17,483 bases of DNA from an uncultured Duganella sp. (GTDB lineage: Bacteria; Pseudomonadota; Gammaproteobacteria; Burkholderiales; Burkholderiaceae): positions 1 through 17,483 of the forward strand of contig CAMLRG010000114.1 in the NCBI GenBank assembly GCA_946482335.1. Direction: 5' to 3'. The translations under genes and the position numbers were made by a program. Within the stretch, counting starts at the first letter, position 1, and each line of letters opens with the position of its first letter. Below, piece by piece: positions 6,874 to 13,745 of this stretch. The notes beneath the pieces are model-generated. The model had not been told where the DNA came from. It worked only from the letters and a program-made list of their open reading frames with translations, and ran no database searches.

Positions 6874-7233
6874 TTACCATACCTTCCACCAAGGTTTCGC
6901 CGAAGCGGACAGCGAGGGTTCGTTGGATGTCGAATACTTGAAGTCAGTCTTGAAGTTCACTTCATCCCCATTCAAATGAAACGTCAATGCGGCCTCGATC
7001 CATTTGTCACCTTGTTGTGCCATCCGAACATACAACTCATCGATCAGATCGCGAAGTTTTTCGCTAATAGAGGCCGCACCAGGCTGCTCGTCATTCTTGA
7101 GTTTGTAGTTGATCCTGGTTCCGTCGCAATCAATCGTTAGTATTCCTTTCGTCCACTCCTGTGGCGTGCATTTAACCGTCTCTGAAACAAGTCGATTGAT
7201 GACGTCGGTATATTGATCTAGCTTACTTGTCAC
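6874..7233 (-). CDS. cassette 1: YezG/DUF600-like immunity protein
   Basis: 119 residues, soluble. The layout 'CTPQEWTKGILTIDCDGT... INYKL' then 'LRDLIDELYVRMAQQGDKW' then 'LTFHLNGDEVNFKTDFKY' fits the YezG/DUF600 immunity family, which neutralises nuclease toxins of the YeeF/LXG type in Bacillus and is widespread among polymorphic toxin immunity genes. The family call is from pattern memory. The start is GTG (7231-7233) with a GGAG ribosome binding site 8 bases upstream; no ATG fits. This is the first cassette after attI and thus the most recently inserted and probably best expressed. No toxin gene is present nearby. Confidence 0.7.
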   Translation of the reverse strand: MTSKLDQYTDVINRLVSETVKCTPQEWTKGILTIDCDGTRINYKLKNDEQPGAASISEKLRDLIDELYVRMAQQGDKWIEAALTFHLNGDEVNFKTDFKYSTSNEPSLSASAKPWWKVW

Positions 7234-7260
7234 AGAATTCTCCAGAAGCCCAACGTAAAG

Positions 7261-7304
7261 TAGACGTCATATTGACGATTTAATAAATTTCATTATGACG
7301 TCTA
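7261..7304. repeat. 11-bp perfect inverted repeat upstream of intI
   Basis: TAGACGTCATA at 7261-7271 is repeated inverted as TATGACGTCTA at 7294-7304, separated by 22 AT-rich bases. Each arm carries the palindrome GACGTC. A third TTGACG lies between. It may be an operator for a dimeric regulator or the IntI binding repeats of attI. It is not a LexA box (no CTGT-N8-ACAG). Confidence 0.7.
7272..7299 (+). promoter_or_regulatory. possible promoter of intI
   Basis: TTGACG (7272-7277) and TATGAC (7294-7299) are separated by 16 bases and point towards intI. The -10 hexamer overlaps the right arm of the inverted repeat, so a protein bound there could repress intI. The -10 match is modest. A cassette promoter (Pc) pointing left could not be fixed; it may lie here or inside intI. 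Confidence 0.3.
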
Positions 7305-7385
7305 ATCCCCCATTGAGCAATCTCCATATCCCTTGGGCCAAATCGGGCGAACATAAAGCGTCCTAAAGCCCGTGAGGAAAGCGTC

Positions 7386-8363
7386 ATGCCCTCAGACCAG
7401 CCAAAACTGCTTGACCAAGTGCGAGCCGTCATCCGAACTTTGCACTACAGCATCCGTACAGAGAGCGCCTACGCTGACTGGATTCGTCGCTACATCCTCT
7501 TCCATAAAAAGCGACATCCTAACGAAATGGGAAAGGAGGAGATCGAAGCGTTCCTGACCCACCTCGCCGTGGATCGAAAGGTCTCAGCATCGACCCAATC
7601 TCAAGCAAAGGCAGCACTGCTCTTTCTTTACCAGCGCGTCCTTAAACTGGAACTGAATTGGCTCACAGATGTCGTCGCAGCCAAGCAACCACAACGATTA
7701 CCAACAGTCCTGACGCTTGACGAAGCGCGATCACTACTTTCGAGAATGGACGGCGAGACCTGGCTCATCGCCTCCCTATTGTATGGCAGCGGACTCCGCT
7801 TGCTGGAGGCTTGCAGGTTGCGCGTGCTTGATCTGGATTTCGGACCAAAACAGCTGATTGTTCGAAATGGCAAAGGCGCAAAGGACCGTGTCACCATGTT
7901 ACCGGAGTCGCTGATCGAGCCGCTCCAGTCACACTTGGAACTGGTCCGGCTGCAGCACCAGCGCGACTGCGATAATGGCGGTGGCGACGTGTATCTGCCA
8001 TTCGCCCTTGACCGCAAGTACGCTAACGCACCACGGGAGTGGAAGCGGCAATATGCATTTCCTGCTCGGGGGCTTTCAATTGATCCACGCACTGGAAGTA
8101 CTCGGCGACATCACATCGAAGAACAACGCGTTCAACGCGCGGTGAAATCTGCGGCCGTCCAAGCCTGCATTCTGAAGAAAGTATCACCCCACACGCTAAG
8201 GCATAGCTTTGCAACGCATTTGCTTCAGGCTGGGTACGATATTCGAACAGTGCAGGAACTGCTTGGCCATAAAGATGTGCGCACGACGATGATCTATACG
8301 CATGTGCTGAATCGCGGTGGGCGAGGCGTCATCAGTCCGCTTGACCATGAGCGGCTCAACTAG
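7386..8363 (+). CDS. intI: integron integrase (tyrosine recombinase IntI)
   Basis: 325 residues, normal for IntI. The N-terminal SAM-like DNA-binding domain covers about 10-95, the catalytic domain about 105-310. Active-site residues are visible: R138 in GSGLR, K163 or K166 in NGKGAKDR, H269 and R272 in [14 protein letters not shown]295 in ELLGH, and the nucleophile Y304 in TMIYTHV. The segment '[16 protein letters not shown]' (about 212-227) is the extra domain found only in integron integrases and needed for binding folded attC. The ATG has a GAGGAAA ribosome binding site. The gene appears intact. It catalyses attI x attC and attC x attC recombination of the cassettes to its left. Its TAG stop overlaps the stop of the convergent gene within CTAG. 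It is not class 1; a chromosomal beta-proteobacterial type is likely. Confidence 0.96.
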   Translation: MPSDQPKLLDQVRAVIRTLHYSIRTESAYADWIRRYILFHKKRHPNEMGKEEIEAFLTHLAVDRKVSASTQSQAKAALLFLYQRVLKLELNWLTDVVAAKQPQRLPTVLTLDEARSLLSRMDGETWLIASLLYGSGLRLLEACRLRVLDLDFGPKQLIVRNGKGAKDRVTMLPESLIEPLQSHLELVRLQHQRDCDNGGGDVYLPFALDRKYANAPREWKRQYAFPARGLSIDPRTGSTRRHHIEEQRVQRAVKSAAVQACILKKVSPHTLRHSFATHLLQAGYDIRTVQELLGHKDVRTTMIYTHVLNRGGRGVISPLDHERLN

Positions 8364-9238
8364 CGCACGTATTGCTGACGGATGCGCTGTTGAACTTCCT
8401 GTGGCAGCTTGTTAAGAAACGCATCCGAAGGGACCAGCATGCGCAAGGTTCTGGCTTCGATGTCGAACTCCCCCACGAACTGGCGCATACCGATGTAAAG
8501 CTTCTTTTCATCGGCGGAGAGCGCGGAAGATTTCGGGTAGAGGCCGCTCCACGGTGCGTCGGCCAGAAGCGTCGTGATGTTCATCTCGGAATCGACAGCG
8601 ACGATAGCGTCGGACAGTGTGACCAGCATCGTTCCATCGCGCGACACAGAGACAGCATACGGGGCAAACGGTAGTTCGGCGGCAGTGCTCGCCTTCCAGC
8701 GCGCATTGGATGTAGATCGGCCAAGACGGATAATGGAGCCGCTGCTAGTCATCATGTGCGCCAAGCCTTCAATGGCGTACACACCGTCGGGGCGAGTGAT
8801 GAAGTCTTTGACCTGGTGATTGGAGACTTGGTAGCTGGCCGTTCCATCCTCGCTGAACCAGTAAATCGCCGCGCCAAATTCGCCTTTGTTGAAACCTACG
8901 AGCCAACCGTCTTCGACGCGCAGGAAAGATGAAGCTCCCCTGAAGCCGCCGGCCGTGGTATCGAATGGGGGGCGCTCACCTGCCACGTTCGGCTTTTCGT
9001 GCGCAAGTTGCGCGCTGACCAGGCCACCTTCTGAGTCGACGCGCCAGGAGTGACGGGAGTAGTTGCCGGCGTAGTACCAGGCCATGCGCGCGGCGGCATC
9101 CGATGCGGGTGGGACGGCGATTTCCTTCCATTGGGCGATATCGCGCGGATAGTCGGCTTCGGATGCAAACGCGGAAAGCGAAAGCGCGAATAGGCCAAGG
9201 CAAAGCAGGAAGCGGCGCATCGGGTGGCGAAATGGCAT
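8360..9238 (-). CDS. secreted protein of unknown function, beta-propeller-like
   Basis: 292 residues with a clear signal peptide ([20 protein letters not shown], reached from either ATG at 9238 or 9220), so exported. The mature part is made of short beta-strand-like blocks ending in 'DG.W', 'DGVYAI' and 'SRDGTMLV', consistent with a propeller, but I recognise no named family and no catalytic motif. Neither start has a good ribosome binding site; the longer frame to 9328 lacks a signal sequence at its N-terminus and is rejected. It marks the chromosomal flank of the integron: its TAG stop overlaps the intI stop by converging transcription. Codon use is GC-rich like the core genes to the right. 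Confidence 0.75.
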   Translation of the reverse strand: MPFRHPMRRFLLCLGLFALSLSAFASEADYPRDIAQWKEIAVPPASDAAARMAWYYAGNYSRHSWRVDSEGGLVSAQLAHEKPNVAGERPPFDTTAGGFRGASSFLRVEDGWLVGFNKGEFGAAIYWFSEDGTASYQVSNHQVKDFITRPDGVYAIEGLAHMMTSSGSIIRLGRSTSNARWKASTAAELPFAPYAVSVSRDGTMLVTLSDAIVAVDSEMNITTLLADAPWSGLYPKSSALSADEKKLYIGMRQFVGEFDIEARTLRMLVPSDAFLNKLPQEVQQRIRQQYVR

Positions 9239-9290
9239 GTTATCAAAAACACCACTATGCCAGCGAACCGCGCATTGAACAAGATGGAAG

Positions 9291-9339
9291 TGCGGGCAGC
9301 GTAGCCGCAACTGCCCGCAACGGGGCATGAACTTGCCCC
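9291..9339. terminator. two adjacent hairpins between DUF3567 and the secreted protein gene
   Basis: TGCGGGCAG (9291-9299) pairs with CTGCCCGCA (9311-9319), a perfect 9-bp stem, and GGGGCA (9322-9327) pairs with TGCCCC (9334-9339), a 6-bp stem. They lie 20-70 bases downstream of the DUF3567 stop. No T-run follows, so they are not a classical rho-independent terminator; they may act as mRNA 3' stabilisers or weak terminators. Confidence 0.45.
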
Positions 9340-9358
9340 AAGGAAGGAAGAATGAAAA

Positions 9359-9616
9359 TTAGTGCAATAGCACTGGTTGGCTCATCAATGCCTCATAGTT
9401 GCCCAGGAATTCATCGATCTCCTCGATGGTGGGCTCGCTGGCAATCAATTCGTTCACGTCGCGGCGGAAGTTCTGCGCCATGACCCCGGCAATGAAAATT
9501 TCGCGTTTGCCGCCTTTGTCCACGATCTCGTAGCCGCCGAAGCGCAAGGCTTCCAGGCTGCGGTCGGGGCCAAATTCGACCACACTGTATTGCTCGCTGT
9601 TATAAATGAGGTTCAT
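9359..9616 (-). CDS. DUF3567 family protein
   Basis: 85 residues, soluble. 'MNLIYNSEQYSVVEFG', 'LRFGGYEIVDK..KREIFI.G..A..F' and 'EEIDEFLGNYEALMSQPV' are typical of DUF3567, a short protein conserved in Burkholderiales and of unknown function. The ATG at 9614-9616 has a GAAGGAAG ribosome binding site. It follows the CobW-like fragment by 55 bases and is likely transcribed separately or as the end of that operon. Its presence supports the assignment of the host order. Confidence 0.85.
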   Translation of the reverse strand: MNLIYNSEQYSVVEFGPDRSLEALRFGGYEIVDKGGKREIFIAGVMAQNFRRDVNELIASEPTIEEIDEFLGNYEALMSQPVLLH

Positions 9617-9671
9617 ATGGCTTCCTTCACAGTTCCGTTTCCAAACCGAGATGGGGCTGTGCTGACCTTTT

Positions 9672-10040
9672 TCAAGCGATCAGTACCGGCTCCAGGCGCA
9701 GCAGGGCGTCGTAAGGGGCCGTTGCAAGCATGGCGCGCAAGCGGTCGACGTGGGTGGCGTCCGCCAGGCTGATAAAGAGCTGCGCCGGGGGACGGCGCAA
9801 GAGACGATTCAATGTAACACGCAAAACCAGGTTACCGGCGCAGCATAGGCAGCCGGGGGCGATGCGTAACACCTGCGGCTGCCATGCCGTCGGGTCACTT
9901 TCATCATACACCAATCGGGAATTGCCGTCGGCCATGCCTTCGAGGATGATGGCCGTGGACTGGCCCGGCACCAGGGCGGCCGCAATCGCGTTCTCGCGCG
10001 CTGCGGCCGTTGCGCCGGTGACCAGGGTAGTGTGGATCAA
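9672..10040 (-). CDS. CobW/GTPase-like N-terminal fragment protein
   Basis: 122 residues. 'TLVTGATAAARENAIAAAL' sits where the P-loop of CobW-type GTPases would be, but the GxxGxGKT pattern is lost. 'GCLCCAGNLVLRVTLNRLLR' holds the CxCC metal-binding motif typical of the COG0523 metallochaperone family. 'RPPAQLFISLADATHVDRLR' matches the family's following strand and helix. Full CobW proteins are about 320-400 aa, so this is a short single-domain relative that probably binds metal but not GTP. The start is TTG (10038-10040), overlapping the TGA of the response regulator gene, so it is translationally coupled. No ATG is available. Confidence 0.65.
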   Translation of the reverse strand: MIHTTLVTGATAAARENAIAAALVPGQSTAIILEGMADGNSRLVYDESDPTAWQPQVLRIAPGCLCCAGNLVLRVTLNRLLRRPPAQLFISLADATHVDRLRAMLATAPYDALLRLEPVLIA

Positions 10041-10753
10041 GCCTGGTTCTTCTTGGACAGCTTGCCGGGTTCCACGCCCAGTTGCTTGAGCTTGCGGTAC
10101 AAGTGGGTGCGTTCCAGCCCGGTCTTCTCGGCCACGCGGGTCATGCTGCCGCCTTCGCGGCCCAGGTGGTGTTCGAAGTACATGCGTTCGAAGGCGTCGC
10201 GTGCTTCACGCAGCGGCAGGTCGAACGACAGGTTGAAGATCGGGTTGTCGCCATTGACGGCGCGCGCCATGCCCATATTGTGGGTCACCGGCTGCTGCGT
10301 CACCTGGGCCTGGCCGAAGCCGCTGCTTTCCTCGACCGGCGCCGGCATTACCGGGCGGGCCGCCATCACGGGCGCGCGCACGGCTTCCTGCGCCCGGCTC
10401 AAGCCGGCTTGCACTGCCTTCAGCAGCTTTTGCATCGCAATCGGCTTTTCCAGGAAATTCATGGCGCCGATGCGGGTCGCCTCCACCGCGGTGTCGATGG
10501 TCGCGTGGCCGGACATCATGATCACCGGCATGGTCAGCAAGCCGTCGCGCTGCCATTCCTTCAGCAGGGTGACGCCGTCCGTGTCGGGCATCCAGATGTC
10601 GAGCAAGACCAGGTCGGGCGCCCCGGCGGCGCGGGCCTGGCGTGCCTGCTGGGCGTTTTCCGCCAGCGTGACCGCGTGCCCTTCGTCGCCCAGGATTTCC
10701 GAGAGCAACTCCCGGATGCCCATTTCATCATCTACTACCAGAATGTTTGCCAT
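10037..10753 (-). CDS. NtrX-like response regulator lacking the AAA+ domain
   Basis: 238 residues. The receiver domain (1-120) has the acidic pocket D8-D9, the phosphoacceptor D52 (LVLLDIWMPDTDG), S81 and K103 (EKP). A Pro/Ala/Val-rich linker of about 60 residues follows, then a Fis-type helix-turn-helix at about 179-229 ('RVAEKTGLERTHLYRKLKQL'). This C-terminal module is that of NtrX/NtrC, but the sigma-54-interacting AAA+ domain (GAFTGA) is absent, so it probably acts as an ordinary DNA-binding regulator. It is the partner of the kinase gene 100 bases upstream. The ATG has an AAGGGA ribosome binding site. Confidence 0.92.
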   Translation of the reverse strand: MANILVVDDEMGIRELLSEILGDEGHAVTLAENAQQARQARAAGAPDLVLLDIWMPDTDGVTLLKEWQRDGLLTMPVIMMSGHATIDTAVEATRIGAMNFLEKPIAMQKLLKAVQAGLSRAQEAVRAPVMAARPVMPAPVEESSGFGQAQVTQQPVTHNMGMARAVNGDNPIFNLSFDLPLREARDAFERMYFEHHLGREGGSMTRVAEKTGLERTHLYRKLKQLGVEPGKLSKKNQA

Positions 10754-10853
10754 GTATCCCTTGCCCCTTCCCTCATTTTTTTCCCGCTCTACGCAGGCAT
10801 TCTATACCTGTCGCGGCGACAATGATTTTATTAGTCCAACAATATTATGCCAA

Positions 10854-13139
10854 CTACACCGGCGCCAACTTTAACAGCAAAATCAGCACCGACGCACCAC
10901 TACTATCGTCACGGTTCTGGATATCGATCCGCCCCCCGTGTTCCTCGATGATTTTTTTCACCATCGCCAGGCCCAAGCCGGTGCCCTTCGCCTTGGAAGT
11001 CACATACGGTTCGAAGGCATTCGCCAGGATCTTGGGTGCGAAGCCGGGGCCATTGTCCGAGATTGAGAGGCGCACCGCAATACGTGTGCTGCCGTCCGCA
11101 CTCTGGTAAATGATGCCCTCCGTGACGACGTCGATGCGCGGATCGGCGCCGGCAGGCGGATGCTCCTGCAGCGCGTCCTGCGCATTCTGCAGCAGGTTGT
11201 GGATCACCTGGCGCAATTGGGTGTCGTCGCCCATGATCATGGGCAGGGCGGGCGCCAGGTTGGCGTGGATGATGTCGTTGCCCTCCCCGGCCACGTACAG
11301 GTGCAGGATTTCATCCACCAGGGAATTCAAGTCCAGCGGCTGCAGTACGGCAGGCGGGGTGCGGGCGTAATCGCGGAAGTCGTCGACCATGCGTTTCATG
11401 GCGGCGACCTGATTGACGATGGTGGTGGAGGCTTTGTTGAGCAATTCCACATCGGGGCCCGCCAGCTTGGATTCAAGCTTCATTTGCAGGCGTTCGGCTG
11501 ACAGCTGGATAGGCGTCAGGGGATTCTTGATTTCGTGGGCGAGGCGGCGAGCCACTTCGCCCCAGGCGATCGAGCGCTGGGCGGAGATCACGTCGGTGAT
11601 ATCGTCGAACACGACGATGTAGCCGGTTCCGGTTTCCAGCGGCAGGCGCGAGCCGCGCGTCAGCAGGATCAGTTCATTCTCTTCGGCACTGCCGGGCGGG
11701 CGCGGGATCTCGATCTGGCGCTGCCAGTGCAGGCGCGCCACGTTGCGGCCGGCGGCGGTTTGCGCGCTCTGGGCCGAGAAGGCGTTGATGATGGCGGCGG
11801 CGAATTCCTGCATGCCCTCCACCTCGGCCAGCGGCTGGCCGATCAGGGTCACGCCGGCGTGCTGCAGGATGCGTTCGACCGAGTCGTTGCACGTGACCAG
11901 GCGGAATTCGGAATCGAGCACCATCACCCCTGCGGACATATTGGCCAGCACGGATTCCAGGTGGGCCTTGGCGTTTTGCAGGGCGATGCGGTTGCGCTCG
12001 ACGGCGCTGCGCGCTTCGGACAGCTGGCGCGTCATGGTGTTGAACGATTGGGTCAGCGTGCCCAGTTCGTCCGAACTGGCGACGATGGGGCGCGGCGAGA
12101 GGTCGCCTTCGGCCACGGCGCGGGTGCCTTCGGCCAGCAGCAGCAGCGGTTGCGCCAGGTCGTTCGCGATCAGGAAGGCGGCCGCGATGGCGCCGAACAC
12201 TGCCAGCAGCAGCGTCAGCGTCAGCATCACCAGATACATCTTGCGCAGGCCGTCGCGGGCTACGTAGCGCTCCTTGTAATCCGAGTAGGCCGTACGGAGC
12301 ATTTCGCCGTTGTCGGCCAGGCGCTGGGGCACGGCCTGGATGATCTGCAGGTAGCGCGGTGCCAGGTGCGCGCCGGATGGCTGCACCGGGTCGGGAATCG
12401 CCATCAGCACGCGCAGGCGCAGTACGTTATTGGCGTCCGGCGGCTGCACCGCTGTCGTGCCGGCATGGTCTTCGCGCAATTCACCGCCGCCTTCATAGCC
12501 GGCGTAGGAAGGCTCTTCCTTGGCCTTAGCCAGCATGGCCGTGGTCGGCAAATCGGCCGACAGGTTGACGCGGCGTTCGCCCATCGCGGAGACGATCAAG
12601 CCGCCATCGGAATCGACGATGATCGCGCTCTGGGTACCTGGATGGCGGCGCACGAAACGCGCCAGCGTGGCCGGGGCGGCGTAGAAGGGGTCTTCGGCCA
12701 GCTGGCGCACGGTGCCGCGCGCCTGGGCTTCCAGTTCGGCCAGCGAGTCGTCCAGGGCGGCACGCCCCAGGTCCAGGCCGGCGTCGAGCGCCTCCTCCAT
12801 CCGCACGTTGAACCAGGAATCGATGGAATGCCCCAGGAATTGCACCGACACCGTGAAGATGATCAGGCCGGGCAAGACGCCGATGGCGGCAAACAGCACC
12901 ACCAGCCTGGTCATCAGGCGCGAACCGAACTTGCCGCTCTTGTAGCGCGAATAAAGGCGGAACAGGGAGACGCCGACCAGCAGCACCAGCGCCACCGCGA
13001 CCGCGGCGTTGAGGCCAAGCAGCCAGCCGTAATAACGTTCGAGGAAGGTTGAACTGTCGGAGGCGGAGGCGAGCAGGAACAGCAGGATGCTGCACACCGC
13101 GCCGGCGACGACAAACAGATACCTGAGGGCCGATCTCAC
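10854..13139 (-). CDS. NtrY-like sensor histidine kinase
   Basis: 761 residues, inner-membrane. Transmembrane segments lie near 7-24, 37-60, 76-100 and 299-325. Residues 101-298 form the extracytoplasmic or sensor region. HAMP covers about 326-378, a PAS domain about 390-515, and the dimerisation H-box has H535 in RRLAHEIKNPLTPIQL. The ATPase domain has the N box HNLLQNAQDAL (647-657), the G1 box SDNGPGF and the G2 box KGTGLGLAMVKKI. The layout is that of NtrY of the NtrY/NtrX pair (nitrogen or redox sensing in other proteobacteria; the signal here is unknown). The start is GTG, directly after the stop of the DUF4390 gene, so the two are coupled. Confidence 0.93.
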   Translation of the reverse strand: MRSALRYLFVVAGAVCSILLFLLASASDSSTFLERYYGWLLGLNAAVAVALVLLVGVSLFRLYSRYKSGKFGSRLMTRLVVLFAAIGVLPGLIIFTVSVQFLGHSIDSWFNVRMEEALDAGLDLGRAALDDSLAELEAQARGTVRQLAEDPFYAAPATLARFVRRHPGTQSAIIVDSDGGLIVSAMGERRVNLSADLPTTAMLAKAKEEPSYAGYEGGGELREDHAGTTAVQPPDANNVLRLRVLMAIPDPVQPSGAHLAPRYLQIIQAVPQRLADNGEMLRTAYSDYKERYVARDGLRKMYLVMLTLTLLLAVFGAIAAAFLIANDLAQPLLLLAEGTRAVAEGDLSPRPIVASSDELGTLTQSFNTMTRQLSEARSAVERNRIALQNAKAHLESVLANMSAGVMVLDSEFRLVTCNDSVERILQHAGVTLIGQPLAEVEGMQEFAAAIINAFSAQSAQTAAGRNVARLHWQRQIEIPRPPGSAEENELILLTRGSRLPLETGTGYIVVFDDITDVISAQRSIAWGEVARRLAHEIKNPLTPIQLSAERLQMKLESKLAGPDVELLNKASTTIVNQVAAMKRMVDDFRDYARTPPAVLQPLDLNSLVDEILHLYVAGEGNDIIHANLAPALPMIMGDDTQLRQVIHNLLQNAQDALQEHPPAGADPRIDVVTEGIIYQSADGSTRIAVRLSISDNGPGFAPKILANAFEPYVTSKAKGTGLGLAMVKKIIEEHGGRIDIQNRDDSSGASVLILLLKLAPV

Positions 13140-13745
13140 TTACTCGGCCCTGTACTGGAAGGTTTTCTTGTTGGAGGCGAGCCGCCACTCGCTGTTGTTG
13201 AAGGCATTGACCTGGATCGGTTTGGGCAGGTAGTCCTTGTCCATCCCCATGCGCAGGGTCACGTTATACGTTTTGCCCACCTCCAGGGCGCCGCGCGGGG
13301 CCACGACCCAGCGGGTCGGCCGGCGGATGAAAAACAGGGCTTCGTCCAGCGTGGCGAATGGCTGGGCCACGCTGCCGATGATCTTGACGTGGTACTGGCG
13401 CGTCAGCACGTCGTACCACAGCTTGTGGGTGCGCTTGGCGGTGACGGCCTTTTCGTCGAACCAGTACCAGCGCGGGCGGGTGAAGCTGATTTCGGTGGTG
13501 AAGTGCAGCGATACGCCAGCTTGTACCGCGTCTTCCAGGCCGTGGCTCAGTTCAAACGAATAGGCGGAGGACAGGCGGTAGCCCTCTTCGGCCGCTTCGA
13601 TATAGGCGCGCGTGATCTCCACCGTATCGTCGGCGGCGCGGGCGGCGTGCGGCAACGCACACGCAAGCGTCAACAGCAACTGCCAGCAAAGGAGTCGGAA
13701 AAATCTTTGGATCACTTGCCTGGTGCTCGTCAAAGGGTCACGCAT
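13140..13745 (-). CDS. DUF4390 domain-containing exported protein
   Basis: 201 residues with an N-terminal hydrophobic signal ('FFRLLCWQLLLTLACAL', cleavage near HAARA-AD). The mature part is beta-rich with aromatic strands ('RPRWYWFDEKAV', 'LWYDVLTRQYHVKIIG', 'ALFFIRRP') typical of DUF4390, a family found between rsmB and the NtrY kinase in Burkholderiales; its role may be to assist the kinase, but this is unproven. The ATG at 13743-13745 lies inside the end of rsmB (8-base overlap). The longer frame from 13775 is out of the family pattern. Its TAA directly abuts the kinase GTG. Confidence 0.85.
   Translation of the reverse strand: MRDPLTSTRQVIQRFFRLLCWQLLLTLACALPHAARAADDTVEITRAYIEAAEEGYRLSSAYSFELSHGLEDAVQAGVSLHFTTEISFTRPRWYWFDEKAVTAKRTHKLWYDVLTRQYHVKIIGSVAQPFATLDEALFFIRRPTRWVVAPRGALEVGKTYNVTLRMGMDKDYLPKPIQVNAFNNSEWRLASNKKTFQYRAE

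Larger units (their letters stand above)
7248..7320 (-). other. attI: attI recombination site region
   Basis: The first cassette begins at GTTGGGC on the minus strand (7254-7248), a perfect GTTRRRY core 15 bases before the GTG start of cassette 1. The sequence between this core and intI should therefore be attI with the integrase binding sites. The exact outer limit is a guess because attI sites are not conserved between integron classes. No GTTRRRY/RYYYAAC pair forming an attC stem occurs here, which separates it from the attC sites. Confidence 0.6.

Noticed and set aside
7254..7385. LexA/SOS box controlling intI
   Set aside because: No CTGT-N8-ACAG pattern could be found in the upstream region, so SOS control is not claimed.
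11535..13052. Long plus-strand frame opposite the histidine kinase
   Set aside because: Composition (His, Gln, Gly, Arg) is that of an antisense shadow of a GC-rich gene; the kinase on the minus strand has all motifs.
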